DNA of 64,000 nt from Theobroma cacao (GCF_000208745.1 NC_030856.1:6874448-6938447); one strand, 5' to 3'. Numbered from the stretch's first letter, positions 1-11,499 are shown. Numbers and translations are program-made. Notes: generated by a model not told the origin, from the sequence alone.

Positions 1-77
1 TGACATTCCGGTTAATGAATGTCGATCGAGACATCGCGGCGGTTGTCACTGGCTCGATGGGAGTTCCGAGTCATGAC

Positions 78-1229
78 AAACAATGCTCAAGTGTAAATTT
101 CATTAAAATTTCTTCTAGAATATACACGTAGGTCAGAAATATCTCAAAATGATATTTATAAAATAAAAACATAGTATCTTTTTTTTTTTTATGTATGATA
201 TAAATTAAACTAGGAAATATAGTATAATTTTAAAACCATAGAATGGAAAACTGCCAACAAGTCAAGCATAGTGAGATCAAGTCTTTGAGCAATGACTTAA
301 TTTAGACTTGTTGACCACTTCATCCAAATTTCCCAAAAGAAAAAAAAAAAACAAGCAAGTCTTGGTCATTCACTTCATCCAAATTCTAGAAAAAAAAGAA
401 AATCTTTGTCAACCATATCCCCAACAAAATTTATTTTAATTAAATGTTATACACATCTAACATAATTCTTGTGAAAAAAAATTACAAGCTCTTTGCTTAG
501 GTGTTTATATTTTACTGTCTGCCTGGACATACTCTTAGATTCCTTTGTTTAACATATTGATTATTAATACATGTTCTTTTGGACTTTTGGCCCTTTAAGG
601 AGAAAGAACTGAAGAATACATGTTCTTGATTTATTGCAAACTACGATTTGAATCATGCAGCCAGTAATTAACAACTACTAGTGAGGCCTAATCACATATT
701 AAGCAAAATTAATAATCAATTGGAGGTATTAATTATGCCAGTGATTGCTACGCACACCATCAACACTGAATTTTACTTGTTGATGTTCCATAATAGTGTA
801 GGCAATCTTCAATAAGAAATTCCTAGGTCGTCTAAATTTTTTTGATCTAGTTTCTCCAAAAAACAGAATGTGTTGCTTGAAATCATTGTTGAAGCTTCTT
901 TTACAAATTAAAATAACATAGGGGAAAATAAGTAGTATACGTCAGAATAAATTGTTCTCTTTAAAAAAAATACCAAATAGTAAATTTCTAATGTTTTGAT
1001 CCTCCATCAGATCATAAAATGGTCTTAACTTCGGTCTCATTCCCACTATAATTCTTCTCACAACTTTGTCAAAATGAGTAAGTGCACCCGTCAAGCATGG
1101 CATCAGAAGCCTCTTCAAGAACTTGTCTAATTGGGGTCAAATCTTTCTTAATTATTACTCTAACATGGATAAAAGTTCCGTAAGTTTACAACAAGAATTT
1201 CGAATACTAATTTGCAAGAGGTGCCAGTT
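78..1229. repeat. Long direct repeat, copy 1 (partner at 29981-31251)
   Basis: This stretch aligns in the same orientation with 29981-31251 over about 1.15 kb, with small indels. A shorter third copy lies at about 28688-29180. It contains no open frame. Its right half (about 730-1150) resembles RAB3GAP2-like exons 3 and 2, annotated separately. Positions 1-77 show nothing recognisable. Confidence 0.75.
730..1150 (-). pseudogene. Decayed RAB3GAP2-like exon 3/exon 2 relic
   Basis: Read against the better preserved copy at 35630-36054, this block keeps the order of exon 3 then exon 2. Positions 730-890 match the part around the ATGCCACTGATTGCTGC and GATCCCAAAAACGAGAATG words, and 1000-1150 match the exon 2 part around CAAGTATGACA and GTGTCAGATCTTTC. 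There is no open frame and no splice site is clearly kept. I read it as an old duplicate of the Rab3GAP non-catalytic subunit gene. The resemblance was judged by eye, so the assignment is moderate; the duplication with 30750-31200 is more certain. Confidence 0.5.
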
Positions 1230-1629
1230 GAGTCAGTTTGATTCTATTCTAGAATCGACTACAACTTGACCCCAACAAACGTGTAGAGCAAAATGCACCA
1301 GACACGTCACAAAAAGGCATGGGCAATCGGACCTAACAACCGTGTTCGTAAATAATCTCCCACAAGGAGTAGATTGGAGGTGGTTAAAACTATATGTAAA
1401 AATCATTGCAAACTCCTAGATGTTTATATCCCAAAAAGAAATCCAAAAAAGCGTGTTGAATGTTCTAGTTATATAATACTATTACCTATTAGAAAGCACA
1501 CATTTAAATTCAATCTCTTTCATACAGTTGTTTTTCAATACTATTATATAGTACTATTACCTAGTTAGACTATAATATCTAGTTAAGAGTTATATCTATT
1601 TAAGTAAATTAAATTGTGATTCTTGGCCT
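1230..1629. other. Intergenic, no gene seen
   Basis: AT-rich DNA with no supported gene. A short piece (about 1455-1530) matches 43050-43120, which borders a truncated RAB3GAP2-like exon, so it is probably duplicated flank. Confidence 0.5.
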
Positions 1630-1713
1630 CAAAATTAGAGATCAAAATTCTTATTTCAAGTTCTTAATTTTTCAAATTATTACAATGAAAGTATGTACTA
1701 CTACCCTTTTCAT

Positions 1714-1868
1714 TAACATTTTTTTTTTTAAAAAAAGGAGAGTTTTATTAGCCTAACAACCGATATACCAATGATAGTCTCTAGCTGAAGCTTCCAAAGA
1801 CTCCCATTGGCATAAAATTCGGCTTGGCGAAAGGAATCTGAACAAAGATAAGACCTTACTGCTCACAT
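1714..1868 (-). mobile_element. Probable LINE/SINE 3'-end insertion
   Basis: A run of T then A-rich bases leads into unique sequence ending near 1868. The paralogous stretches at 3560-3610 and 7975-8025 pass straight from the left flank to the right flank without it. The T-rich start suggests the poly(A) end of a non-LTR retroelement inserted on the minus strand. No clear target duplication is visible, so the class is inferred. Confidence 0.35.
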
Positions 1869-2084
1869 AGTTTGACATTGTTTTGAGTTGTTTGCATTTT
1901 TCCCCCTTTCCAGTTCTTTATAATTGGATTTCTGAAACTTGATTCATAATTTCCATCAACACTTTAACTAAAGATCGTTTATTATACAAGTATGAATTTA
2001 ATTAACAAGTTTTTTTTTCACTTTTTTAAATGCTTTACTTTTTTCAACCATTTACATTACCAACTACGTTTAAATTGAAAAATG

Positions 2085-3030
2085 AACTGAGAAGTGGAGA
2101 CATCTCTTTTTCAAGTCTTTGCAAAATCTTTTAAATTGTTTTATATTAATGAATTTCAAGTCAAATCTTCTCAACTTGAAAATTTATGCCTGGAATCAAA
2201 ATTAAATTAAGGGAATAAAAGGGAAAGTATATGTGTCGTGTTAGAATGAAAAGCATCAAGGCCGCTGCATCCTATCCCATCTGAGACGTTAGTAGGAATT
2301 GCATATTTTTCTTGATTTCTCATTTGATGTCTACTTTTATTTTAGGTTTATTGGGATCTACTAATTAGACCCAAATCTCAGTAGAGACACAAAACTAATT
2401 CATTTTAGAATTGCAACTCATTACTGTTTAACTCACTTGATGTGATAATAAAAATTAAAAGTTATTGAATAAAGGAATTCTTTATTGTAGATTACAGCTA
2501 ATTCAGGCCTTCTTCAAAGAAACTTAAGAAATTATAATGATTTTCACATTTTGGGGTTATCACCAAAAAGATAATTTTTTTCTTTTTATTATTTTTCAAG
2601 AAAAAGAGAAATATTTCAGAAGTAAGAATTCACGTCAAAAGCAAGCCGTGTGTGACGGGATGGCACTTAACAGTATTAAAGGAAAAGGTTCAAGATGATA
2701 GAAAGGAAAGGAATAAGTAAATTGATGGAAAAGTGTATAAGCATGCTTTTCTCATCCTTCCATTGCCTTTTCAAGTTAAAAAGCACCTAATAAAAGTTAG
2801 AATAACAATATTTTTTATTATAAAATAAAGAAGAGAATGTAGATTTAAAATTATTTTTATATACATTGTCAATGAAATTTTTATACTCTACAATCAGAGT
2901 TAGAAAGTTGTCATGTATTAGATTTAACTAAATTATATTATAAATTAATTAATAAATTAATTAATAAATTATATTATATACTTTAATTAATAAATTAATA
3001 ATAAATAAAGCAACATATGAAAATATTATA
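2085..3030 (-). repeat. Orphan RLP-upstream block, copy 1
   Basis: From GAGAAGTGGAGACATCTC onward this DNA matches the sequence immediately upstream of both RLP genes (47786-47960 and 63880-64000) and has the same orientation. To its left, where the RLP core promoter and gene should be, there is unrelated DNA. It is nearly identical to 4309-5213. It has no open frame. It is a promoter-distal region without its gene. Confidence 0.75.
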
Positions 3031-3435
3031 ACTTTTTTTGGTCCTAAAGAGTAGGGTTCGAGTCTCTCTTCCCTTAATTATATAAAAAAATCCATTTCAA
3101 GTCTTCATGATTTGTGCTCTTTGAACTTTTTTAAGTCTTTTGTTTAGCACAATATCTTTTAAACATTCAAGCCAAATCTTTTTTAGGTATTTTTTATTGG
3201 CAAAGGAGCAAAACAAGTTTTTAACAATCATAATTGAAAAGTCAAAAGAATATTTTAATGATTCGAACTTGAGATGCAATTAAATTCTTATAAATTAATA
3301 CTTTTGAGATCATAAAAAATTATTATTAAATTGAAATATTATTTTATCATTAAATTAATAATTAATTAATTTATATAATAATTAAATTTTTTTATGCTTA
3401 ATTGTTGTAAAAATTAGTCATTTGGCATCAGCCTT
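3031..3435. repeat. Spacer repeat, copy 1 (partner at about 7100-7495)
   Basis: This AT-rich noncoding block aligns with about 7100-7495 in direct orientation. It includes the undisrupted insertion site of the CACTA MITE found at 7496: the CTT at 3433-3435 is present once and followed directly by the shared right flank. It contains no gene. Confidence 0.6.
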
Positions 3436-3954
3436 GACACTGGAGCCTGTTTCACCCAAATGTACACATAAATTCTTATTATTATAATTTGGTTGTTGGC
3501 CCCCAAATTAGAGATCAAAATTCTTATTTCAAATTATTATAATAAAAGTATGTACTACTACCTTTTTCATCAAATTTTTAGTTTTCAATATCCAAATAAA
3601 CAAAAGGTTAACACTGTTTTGAGTTGTTTGTATTTTTTCCCTTTTCATTTCTTTAATATTATTTTTTCATTCATTACTTATCGTTCGAAAAGATAGAATA
3701 TAAATAATAATAATTGGATTTCTGGAACTTGATTCATAGTTTCCATCAACACTTTAACTATAAAACCGTTTATTATACAAGTACAAATTTAATTAACAAG
3801 TTCTTTACACTTTGTTTTTCCATTATTACCCATTTTAATTTGTTGTTTAGGATGTTAGTATTTGATTGAGTATTAAGCTCAATAAGATATTTTAGATTTT
3901 TAAATGCTATACTTTTTCGAACATTGACATTACCTATACCACTCTTAAATTGAC
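3436..3954. repeat. Spacer repeat (partners 1630-2084, 7813-8364, 54150-54350)
   Basis: Noncoding DNA present in four copies in the window, marked by GTATGTACTACTACC and by AAAGGTTAACA followed by GTTTTGAGTTG. In three of the four copies it lies directly left of an RLP-upstream block, so the two travel together. There is no coding capacity beyond short chance frames. Confidence 0.65.
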
Positions 3955-4308
3955 AAATGAAGTACCTGAGAAGTGGAGACATCTCTTTTTCAAGTCTTTT
4001 TAAATTGTTTTATATCAATGAAATTCAAGTCAAGTCTTCTCAACTTGAAAGTTTATGTCTAGAATCAAACTTAAATTAATGGAATAAAAAGGAAAAGCGT
4101 ATGTGCCGTGTTAGAAAGAAAAGCATCAAGGCCACTGTATCCTATCCCATCTGCGACAGTTAGAAGGATTTGCATATTTTCCTTGCTTTCTCATTTGGTG
4201 TCTATTTTCATTTTAAGCTTATCGGGATGTGCTAATTAGACCCAAATTTCAGTAGAGACACAAAACTAATTCATCTTAAAATCGCAACTCATTACTGTTT
4301 AACTCACC
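3955..4308 (-). repeat. Orphan RLP-upstream block, copy 2 (truncated)
   Basis: It starts with ATGAAGTACCTGAGAAGTGG, exactly as upstream of the RLP genes, and runs until it is fused at about 4305-4312 to another copy of the same block. The fusion point carries the word GACAT, found in both parents. No gene lies to its left. Confidence 0.75.
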
Positions 4309-5213
4309 TGACATCTCTTTTTCAAGTCTTTGCAAAATCTTTTAAATTGTTTTATATTAATGAATTTCAAGTCAAATCTTCTCAACTTGAAAATTTATGC
4401 CTGGAATCAAAATTAAATTAATGGAATAAAAGGGAAAGTATATGTGTCGTGTTAGAATGAAAAGCATCAAGGCCGCTGCATCCTATCCCATCTGAGACGT
4501 TAGTAGGAATTGCATATTTTTCTTGATTTCTCATTTGATGTCTACTTTTATTTTAGGTTTATTGGGATCTACTAATTAGACCCAAATCTCAGCAGAGACA
4601 CAAAACTAATTCATTTTAGAATTGCAACTCATTACTGTTTAACTCATCACTTGATGTGATAATAAAAATTAAAAGTTATTGAATAAAGGAATTCTTTATT
4701 GTAGATTACAGCTAATTCAGGCCTTCTTCAAAGAAACTTTAAGAAATTATAATGATTTTCACATTTTGGGTTTGTCACCCGAAAGATAACTTTTTCTTTT
4801 TATTATTTTTCCAAGAAAAAGAGAGATATTTCAGAAGTAAGAATTCATGTCAAAAGCAAGCTGTGTGTGACGGGATGGCACTTAACAATATTAAAGGAAA
4901 AGGGTCAAGATGATAGAAAGGAGAGGAATCAGTAAATTGATGGAAAAGTGTATAAGCATGCTTTTCTCATCCTTCCATTGCTTTTTTAAGTTAAAAAGCA
5001 CCTACTAAAAGTTAGAACAACAATATTTTTTGTTATAAAATAAAGAAGAGAATGTAGATTTAAAAATTATTTTTATATACATCGTCAATGAAATTTTTAA
5101 ACTCTACAATCAGAGTTAGAAAGTAGTCATGTATCACATTTAACTATATTAATTTAATTAATAAATTAATATAATAATAAAGCAACAGATGAAAATATTA
5201 TAACTTCTTTTGG
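4309..5213 (-). repeat. Orphan RLP-upstream block, copy 3 (2.2-kb tandem duplicate)
   Basis: Nearly identical to 2098-3030 at an offset of about 2.2 kb, which implies a recent tandem duplication. It ends about 5213, where the two copies diverge after a shared TTTTGG. Noncoding. Confidence 0.75.
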
Positions 5214-5812
5214 TTTTATGCTGTTTGGGGTTTATTTTGCTTTTATTTTACTTCTTTGTAATTTTAAGCCTAAAGTTATTTTGACTTTGACACATTACAA
5301 TAAAATTGCATACTCTTCAGAAAAAAAATTAAATCTTAGAAATGTTTCTGTAGACATGGTTTGTGAGCATATAATTTCTTAAGCAAGCTACTTGTATTGC
5401 TAGTTTCTTCATCCTCCATTAGTACTATAGGTGATTATATAGGTGCATTACATGTACATATACTTTTATGTGTTTGCGAAAGTAATTCTAGAACAAAAAC
5501 CAATTTTTTCTTTTTTCTTGAAAGGTGATTTTATTAGTACTAAAACCAATATGCCATCCAAAGTCTCTACGCAATCACTAAAGAGTACTTCTGTTGACAA
5601 TAATTTGACTTATGCATCATCAAGGCCTATGGGATCTCCTCATGAAAATCTTTACAATTGATATTACAGCAGCATAAAACCATGGAGGACCAAATAGGAA
5701 TTTAGTGAAAAAGTGATTATAGCAATAAATAATATTATCACCAATGGTAAGGTTGTTAAATGTACCTTTTATTAAGTCTAAAGTTATTTTTAACACGTTC
5801 ATACATTTAATT
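5214..5812. repeat. Noncoding duplicated block B (partners at 9310, 51410, 55130, 56660)
   Basis: Marked by CCTCCATTA, then AGGTGATTATATAGG, then CCAATATGCCATCC and AAAACCATGGAGGACCAA. Five copies are present, all in the same orientation. Open frames in it are short and not shared between copies, so it is not coding. It appears as part of the unit amplified at 49.7-57.6 kb. Confidence 0.6.
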
Positions 5813-6245
5813 TTTTTTTGAAAGATTGAAGATTCATTCATAACAGGGGAAGAAAATCTCCCTTGAGAGAACAAATTATGACAGTGATTTGTACACTATG
5901 CCTGGAAGCAAAAAGCAAGCATGAAAGCCAAATCACCTGTAACTCTTTACGTAGAAAGGCCCTACCTATACAGAATTCACACTAGCCAACCGGCAATAGA
6001 TCCACAAAAGGAACAGATCCACACTCTGTAAGCATTCACAAGAGCTCCAACAAAGCAATACAAAAGCATCCCCAGAAAAGCACACACGAGGATTCACACC
6101 GCTAAACCAACCATTCGTTTCACCAGTCAGTCCAGGGAAACACACAGAAGTCGCAATAGAGGAAGAATAACAGAAAGGGGACTTATCTCTCAATTAGCCG
6201 ACAGCTCCCCTCACCTCTTATCCACCGAAAATTCTCAATAGCTTA
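5813..6245 (-). mobile_element. Probable retroelement fragment inserted in block B
   Basis: Compared with 55555-55570, the flanks here are pulled apart by about 430 bases that begin with an oligo-T stretch and have a higher GC content than the surroundings. That is the pattern expected for a minus-strand LINE or SINE 3' end. I see no clear target duplication and no coding domain. Confidence 0.4.
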
Positions 6246-6289
6246 TTCTTTGAATAAAATAAAATAAAAACTAGGGAAAACGTAAAATG

Positions 6290-6990
6290 AGTAAAGTAGT
6301 GTCTTGCAAGATAGAAAAGCATCAACCATGCTGTCCAGTTCACATTTCAGAAATGCCCTTTTTTATGGGGGGTCGGGGTGCAAATTCAACTGTTCTTTTC
6401 AAGAAAGCACCAGTAATTACACAGCTTCTTAATGTTCCATAATTGGAACATATATTCTTAAGATATGTATTCGACTTGTATTGACATAGCATATTCTTAT
6501 TGATGTGGTGTTGAATCTGATGATTTGACATTCAAGAATGATGCAATAATTAATGCTATTGTGACGTTGATCAAACACATACATGGATTTTAAGTGATGA
6601 TGTGATGTTGATGTGGTATTACTATGTTGCTGAGACATTTTTATAAGAATTTAGAAATAAAAAACTACAAAAATGCTTTAAATAAAATAAAAATAAAAAG
6701 CCACCAATATTTGTCTAGGAAAAATTTTATATGATTTAGGGGCCCAAACTTACAAAATAAAAAAAAAATAGAAGATTAGAATCTTATCAAGATAATTCCC
6801 TTTTTTTTTCTAGTTATTCCAAAACGGAATCTATTGCTTGAAATTACTGTTGAAGCATACTTTAGGTTTAGGATACCAGCTGAGGGAAAAATTGGTCAGA
6901 ACTTGATTTTGAAATGCTTTGCAATTGCTCTTGCATCATATCATAGTTAACACCATCATGATTCGTGTCTCATTCCAACTACAACATTAA
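6290..6990 (-). pseudogene. Very decayed RAB3GAP2-like exon 3 region (block B right part)
   Basis: Segments around 6355-6440 and 6815-6860 align with the two halves of RAB3GAP2-like exon 3 at 35630-35836: the ATGGGGGG region with the proline codons, TTAATGTTCCATAA with TTAACATTCCAGAA, and GGAATCTATTGCTTGAAA with GAATGTGTTTCTTGAAA. The rest is interrupted by AT-rich DNA. Similar versions lie at 10495-10735, 52130-52420, 55600-55740 and 57180-57480. The assignment is by eye and tentative; it could be convergent drift within repeats. Confidence 0.35.
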
Positions 6991-7099
6991 GTACCTTATT
7001 CCTCCACGTAAAAGAGAGAAAGTTTTGAAGAAAACACAATACATATCATTTCGACCTTCGAAAATTGTGCATTTAGTTCATTGGTTGGTGCATGATTTC

Positions 7100-7495
7100 T
7101 TGCCTAAAAAAAAAGATTCAAATCCCCCTTCTCTTAATTATAAAAAAAAAATCATTTCAAGTCTTCATGATTTGTGCTCTTTTAACTTATTTAAGTCTTT
7201 TGTTTAACACAATATCTTTTAAACATTCAAGCCAAATCTTTTTTAAGTATTTTTTATTGGCAAAGAAGTAAAATAAGTTTTTAACGATCATAATTGAAAA
7301 GTCGAATGAATATTTTAACAATTCAAACTTGAGATACAATTAAATTTTTATAAATTAATAATTTTGAGATCACAAAAATTTCTTAATTAACTGAGATATC
7401 ATTTTATCACAAATTAATAATTTATTAATTTATACAATAATTAAATTTTTTTTATGCTTAATTGTTGTATAAATTAGTCATTTGGCATCAACCTT
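7100..7495. repeat. Spacer repeat, copy 2 (partner 3031-3435)
   Basis: Direct copy of the earlier block; it ends at the CACTA element insertion site. Noncoding. Confidence 0.6.
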
Positions 7496-7809
7496 CACTA
7501 CAAAAAAATGAGTTTTAAGAACACTTATTTAGGCGACATATTTTTTTGTATAGTAAAATTTTAAAAAGTGTAGCTATTTAAACTTTTAACTTCACTTTTT
7601 TCACATTTAGTAGCAATATAAGAAAGTGCAACCTTTGTTAATGTACGCAATTCCTATCGTTACATTTTATTTATAATGCATCTAAAAATTTATATAATGA
7701 GGTTAGATCTACAAAAATGTTCTAAAAAATATTTAAAAAAGTGTTATTAAAAATATTTTTAGTAGCACATTTTAAAAATGTGTTGTCTTAGGTCAAATTT
7801 GTTGTAGTG
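7496..7809. mobile_element. CACTA-type MITE
   Basis: 314 bp beginning CACTACAAAAAAAT and ending TTTGTTGTAGTG, so the ends form inverted repeats of the CACTACAA type that defines the CACTA (En/Spm) superfamily. It is flanked by a 3-bp target duplication, CTT at 7493-7495 and CTT at 7810-7812, the length expected for this superfamily. The paralogous sequence at 3433-3436 has one CTT and no insert, which gives the empty site. The element encodes no transposase and must have been mobilised in trans. Confidence 0.92.
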
Positions 7810-7812
7810 CTT

Positions 7813-8364
7813 GATACTGGAGCCTGTTTCATTCAAAATACACTCACAGCAACAATCACATTACATAATTTGTATATATCTATTTATGTATATTAAATTG
7901 TGGTTCTTCACCTCCAAATTAGAGATCAAAATTCTTATTTCAAATTATTATAATGAAAGTATGTACTACTGCCTTTTACATCAAATTTTTAATTTTCAAT
8001 ATCCAAATAAACAAAAGGTTAACATTGTTTTGAGTTGTTTGTATTTTTTCCCTTTTCATTGCTTTAATATTATTTTTTCATTCATTACTTATCGTTCAAA
8101 AAGATAAAATATAAATAATAATAATTGGATTTCTGGAACTTGATTCATAGTTTCCATCGACACTTTAACTATAAAACCGTTTATTATACAAGTACAAATT
8201 TAATTAACAAGTTCTTTACACTTTGTTTTTCCATTATTACCCATTTTAATTTGTTGTTTAGGATGTTAGTATTTGATTTAGTGTCAAGCTCAATAAGATA
8301 TTTTAGATTTTAAATGTTTTACTTTTTCGAACATTGACATTACCTATACTACCTTTAAACTGAC
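7813..8364. repeat. Spacer repeat copy left of RLP-upstream block 4
   Basis: Same block as 3436-3954, with over nine bases in ten shared by eye. Noncoding. Confidence 0.65.
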
Positions 8365-9110
8365 AAATGAAGTACCTGAGAAGTGGAGACATCTCCTTTT
8401 CATGTCTTTGCAAAATGTTTTAAATTGTTTTATATTAATGAATTTCAAGTCAAGTCTTCTCAACTTGAAAGGTTATGTCTAGAATCAAATTTAAATTAAT
8501 GGAATAAAAAGGAAAACCGTATGTGCCGTGTTAGGAAGAAAAGCATCAAAGCCACTGTATCCTATCCCATCTGAGACAGAAGGATTTGCATATTTTCCTA
8601 GCTTTCTCTTTTGGTGTCTATTTTTATTTTAAGCTTATTGGGGTATGCTAATTAGATCCAAATCTCAGTAGAGACACAAAACTAGTCCATCTTAAAATCG
8701 CAACTCATTACTGTCTAACTTACCTGACATGATAATAAAATAAAAGTTATTGAATAAATGAATTCTTTATTGTAGATTATAGCTAATTCAGGCCTTCGTC
8801 AAAGCAACTTTAAGAAATCACAATGATTTTCACATTTTGAAGTCGTCACCAAAAAGATAACTTTTTCTTTTTATTTTTTTTCCAAGAAAAAGAGAGATAG
8901 CTCAAAAGCAAGAATTCATGTCAAAGCCAAGCCGTGTATGACGAGATGGCACTTAACAATATTAAGGGAAAAGCTTCAAGACGATAGAAAGGAGAGGAAT
9001 TAGGAAATTGCTGGAAAAGTGTATAAGCATGTTTTTCTCATCATTCCATTGCTTTTTCAAGTTAAAAGGCACCTACTAAAAGTTAGAATAACAATTTTCT
9101 TCCTTATATT
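8365..9110 (-). repeat. Orphan RLP-upstream block, copy 4
   Basis: Starts with ATGAAGTACCTGAGAAGTGG and continues through the features shared with 2085-2830, including GTATGTGCCGTGTTAGGAAG and GATGGCACTTAACAATATT. There is no RLP gene on its left. Intermediate in divergence between copy 2 and the promoters of the true genes. Confidence 0.7.
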
Positions 9111-9299
9111 TTTGTTTTCACTATTTAACTCACCTGATAAAAAATGAATAATTTAAAAATAAGATTTATCAATTTATGATAAATCAATTTATTCATAAAT
9201 ATAATATTCAATATTGAATCAATTTATGATACATCAATGAATGGTATAAAACAAACGAAAAGTAAGAATAATATAACATCAAAATTGAATATTATAAAG

Positions 9300-9783
9300 T
9301 AAATTTTTTTAAAATTGATTTTATTAGCACTAAAAACCAATATGCCATCCGAAGTCTCTACACAATTGATAAAGACTCCTGTTGATATATAATTCTAACT
9401 TATGTATCATGAAAATCCTTACAATTGATAATATTAGAGCAGCATAAATAAAACCATGGTGGACCAATTAGGAATTAGTGGAAAAGTGATGACAGCAATA
9501 AATAATTTTATCATTCATGGCAAAGTTGTTAAATGTATCCTTTATCAAGTGTAAAGTTACTTTTAACGCATTCTTTCATTTTGATACAGTGATTGATGTA
9601 ACTAAATCAGATTTCTCTTTCTTTAAATAAAATAAAATAAAATAAATGTAAAATGGGCTAAGTAATGTCCTGTTAGATAAAAAAGCATGGACCATGCTGT
9701 CTAGCTCACATTGCTGAAAAGCCGTTTTTTATAGGGGCTGGGGTGCGACTTCAACTTTTTGTTTCAAGAAAGCACCAGCAACA
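9300..9783. repeat. Noncoding duplicated block B, copy 2
   Basis: Matches 51660-52250 and lacks the insertion seen in the first copy. It ends at the target site of a hAT-like element. Positions 9111-9299 are AT-rich and match 49440-49620 and 53190-53360. Confidence 0.6.
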
Positions 9784-10464
9784 TAGATTTGACAATTTGT
9801 GTTAACGTGTCGTAAACGTATCAGATAGGATTAAACACGAAATATGTTAAGGTTAAACACGAACACGACACATTTAACATTCGTGTCTTAAATTTGAAAC
9901 ACGTACATGTACACGTTTAATACACGTGTAACACGACATGACATGATTAACACGTTTATTAAATGTGTTAATACACGACACGACACGATTAATAACACGT
10001 TTAACACGATCAAATAAAAATATTTACAATTAAATATAATTTTATTATTTAAATTTAAAATCTATAATTATAAAAATAATTATAATAAAACAAAAATAAT
10101 AATAACATCAAATAATCACTAAAAGTTAAAAATTAGGATTGAGCATGTATAATTATATTATACCTTTTATAAAATTAAAAAAACTTATTAAAATAATTAT
10201 TTAAAATTATTTATATAACATTAAAATAGTTTTTAACTATTAATTTTTAATAGGTTAATAAATGTGTCACGTATACACGTTTAAACACGATAACACGATT
10301 AAGTAAACGTGTTTAAACATGTTTGTCGTGTCAAACATGTTAAGACATAAAAATTTTCGTGTCTTAACGCGTCTGATACGATTAGACACGAAACACGTTA
10401 ACACTAAACCCAAAACCTGTTTAACCCATATCTTCTCGTGTCGTGTTCAAAATTGCCAGGTCTA
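9784..10464. mobile_element. hAT-type nonautonomous element
   Basis: 681 bp with inverted ends, TAGATTTGACAATTT on the left and the complement of TAGACCTGGCAATTT on the right. It is flanked by an 8-bp direct repeat CAGCAACA at 9776-9783 and 10465-10472, the target duplication length of hAT elements. The paralog at about 52229-52240 has one copy of CAGCAACA and no insert. The interior near both ends is full of ACACG and CGTGT words on both strands, the usual subterminal motif clusters. There is no transposase reading frame. Confidence 0.9.
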
Positions 10465-10735
10465 CAGCAACATCACAAGATATAAACTAGTTTTACACAG
10501 CTTCTTAATGTTCCATAACTGCTATTCTTTTTTTTTTTTTTCTTCTCCTTCTGGGCGTTCCAAAAAGGAATCTGTTGCTTGAAATTACTGTTGAAGCATA
10601 CTTTTGTTAACACCATAATTCCCAGCTGAGGGAAAAATTAGTCAGAACTTGATTTTGCAATTGCTTCTACATCAGATCATAGTTAACACCATCTTGATTT
10701 CATGTCTCCTTCCAAGTTCCAACTACAATATTAAG

Positions 10736-10942
10736 TCTGAGTTTGGTCTTTATCTCATTTGTCTTGTTGATCTTTTGTTTTGGTTTTGTTCTGGCTGAAG
10801 TTGAGTCTGGTTTGTATTTTCTTTGTATTTTGTTCTTCATATGGGTTGCTGCAGATTTTTGGTTGTTCCTTCCGGGAAATGTTCGTTCCCCTGTTTCATT
10901 AATTAATGAACTTTTACCTTTCAAAGAAAAAGAAAAAGAAGC
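10736..10942 (+). mobile_element. LINE 3'-end fragment
   Basis: A T-rich, C-poor stretch ends in ATTAATTAATGAACTTTTACC followed by an A-rich tail with repeated AAAAAG. This is the usual look of a plant LINE 3' end. The paralogous sequences at 6985-7000 and 57515-57545 run across the site without it. No clean target duplication was found. Confidence 0.5.
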
Positions 10943-10997
10943 CTACTAAATAACTTGAGATATATGAAAGGTCTATTATGTTTTAATACATTTATCA

Positions 10998-11480
10998 TCA
11001 TCTCTTACATGAAAGGTCTATTATGTTACCTTCCCGCAAGATATGAGTGAAAGAAACATGATTAAGATGACGACGCAACGCATCAATCTCATTAAAACCT
11101 TGCCAGCAGTCCCAAGGTCTAAGTGATTCACTGTACACCCATGCGATAGCAATTTTAGAGTCAAACTCAATAGTTACATGAGAGTTAGGATACGGAGGGG
11201 ATGAAAGAAGTCTAAGAGCATGAAGAATTGCCATGAGTTCTGCAAAATTTGAATCATGGATACCAAGTGGACCAAAGAAGACACCAACCACAATTCCATC
11301 AGAATTTCTTAGAACTCCCACATCCTGTTGGTCTTTTAGCAGAGCCATTAACGTTAAATTTAAATTCCCCTACTACTGGTGGTTGCCATTAAGTTTGAAG
11401 ACGATGAACATGAGCTGTCTGTCGATGATGAATGCAAATAGAAGGTGCCATCCACCATCTATTGTCATCAAACTAGTACA
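10998..11480 (-). pseudogene. LINE-type RNase H domain fragment
   Basis: Reading leftward from about 11480, the translation carries GEFKFNVNG, then a frameshift near 11330, then GVLRNSDGIVVGVFFGPLG, DSNFAELMAILHALRLL, IEFDSKIAIAWV, and HILREGNIIDL before a stop near 10998. This is the order of the plant RNase H (RVT_3) domain found at the end of non-LTR retroelement polyproteins: a first acidic residue (here N in NVNG, normally D), the E of AELMAI and the D of EFDSK. The first acidic residue is lost and the frame is broken, so it is inactive. No reverse transcriptase is attached. It could instead descend from a host RNase H-like gene, which is less likely. Confidence 0.7.
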
Positions 11481-11499
11481 TGTATTGTACGTAAATACT

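Noticed and set aside
10743..10949. 68-residue hydrophobic membrane peptide
   Set aside because: The T-rich strand of a LINE 3' end gives Phe- and Leu-rich frames by composition; it is an insertion absent from paralogs.
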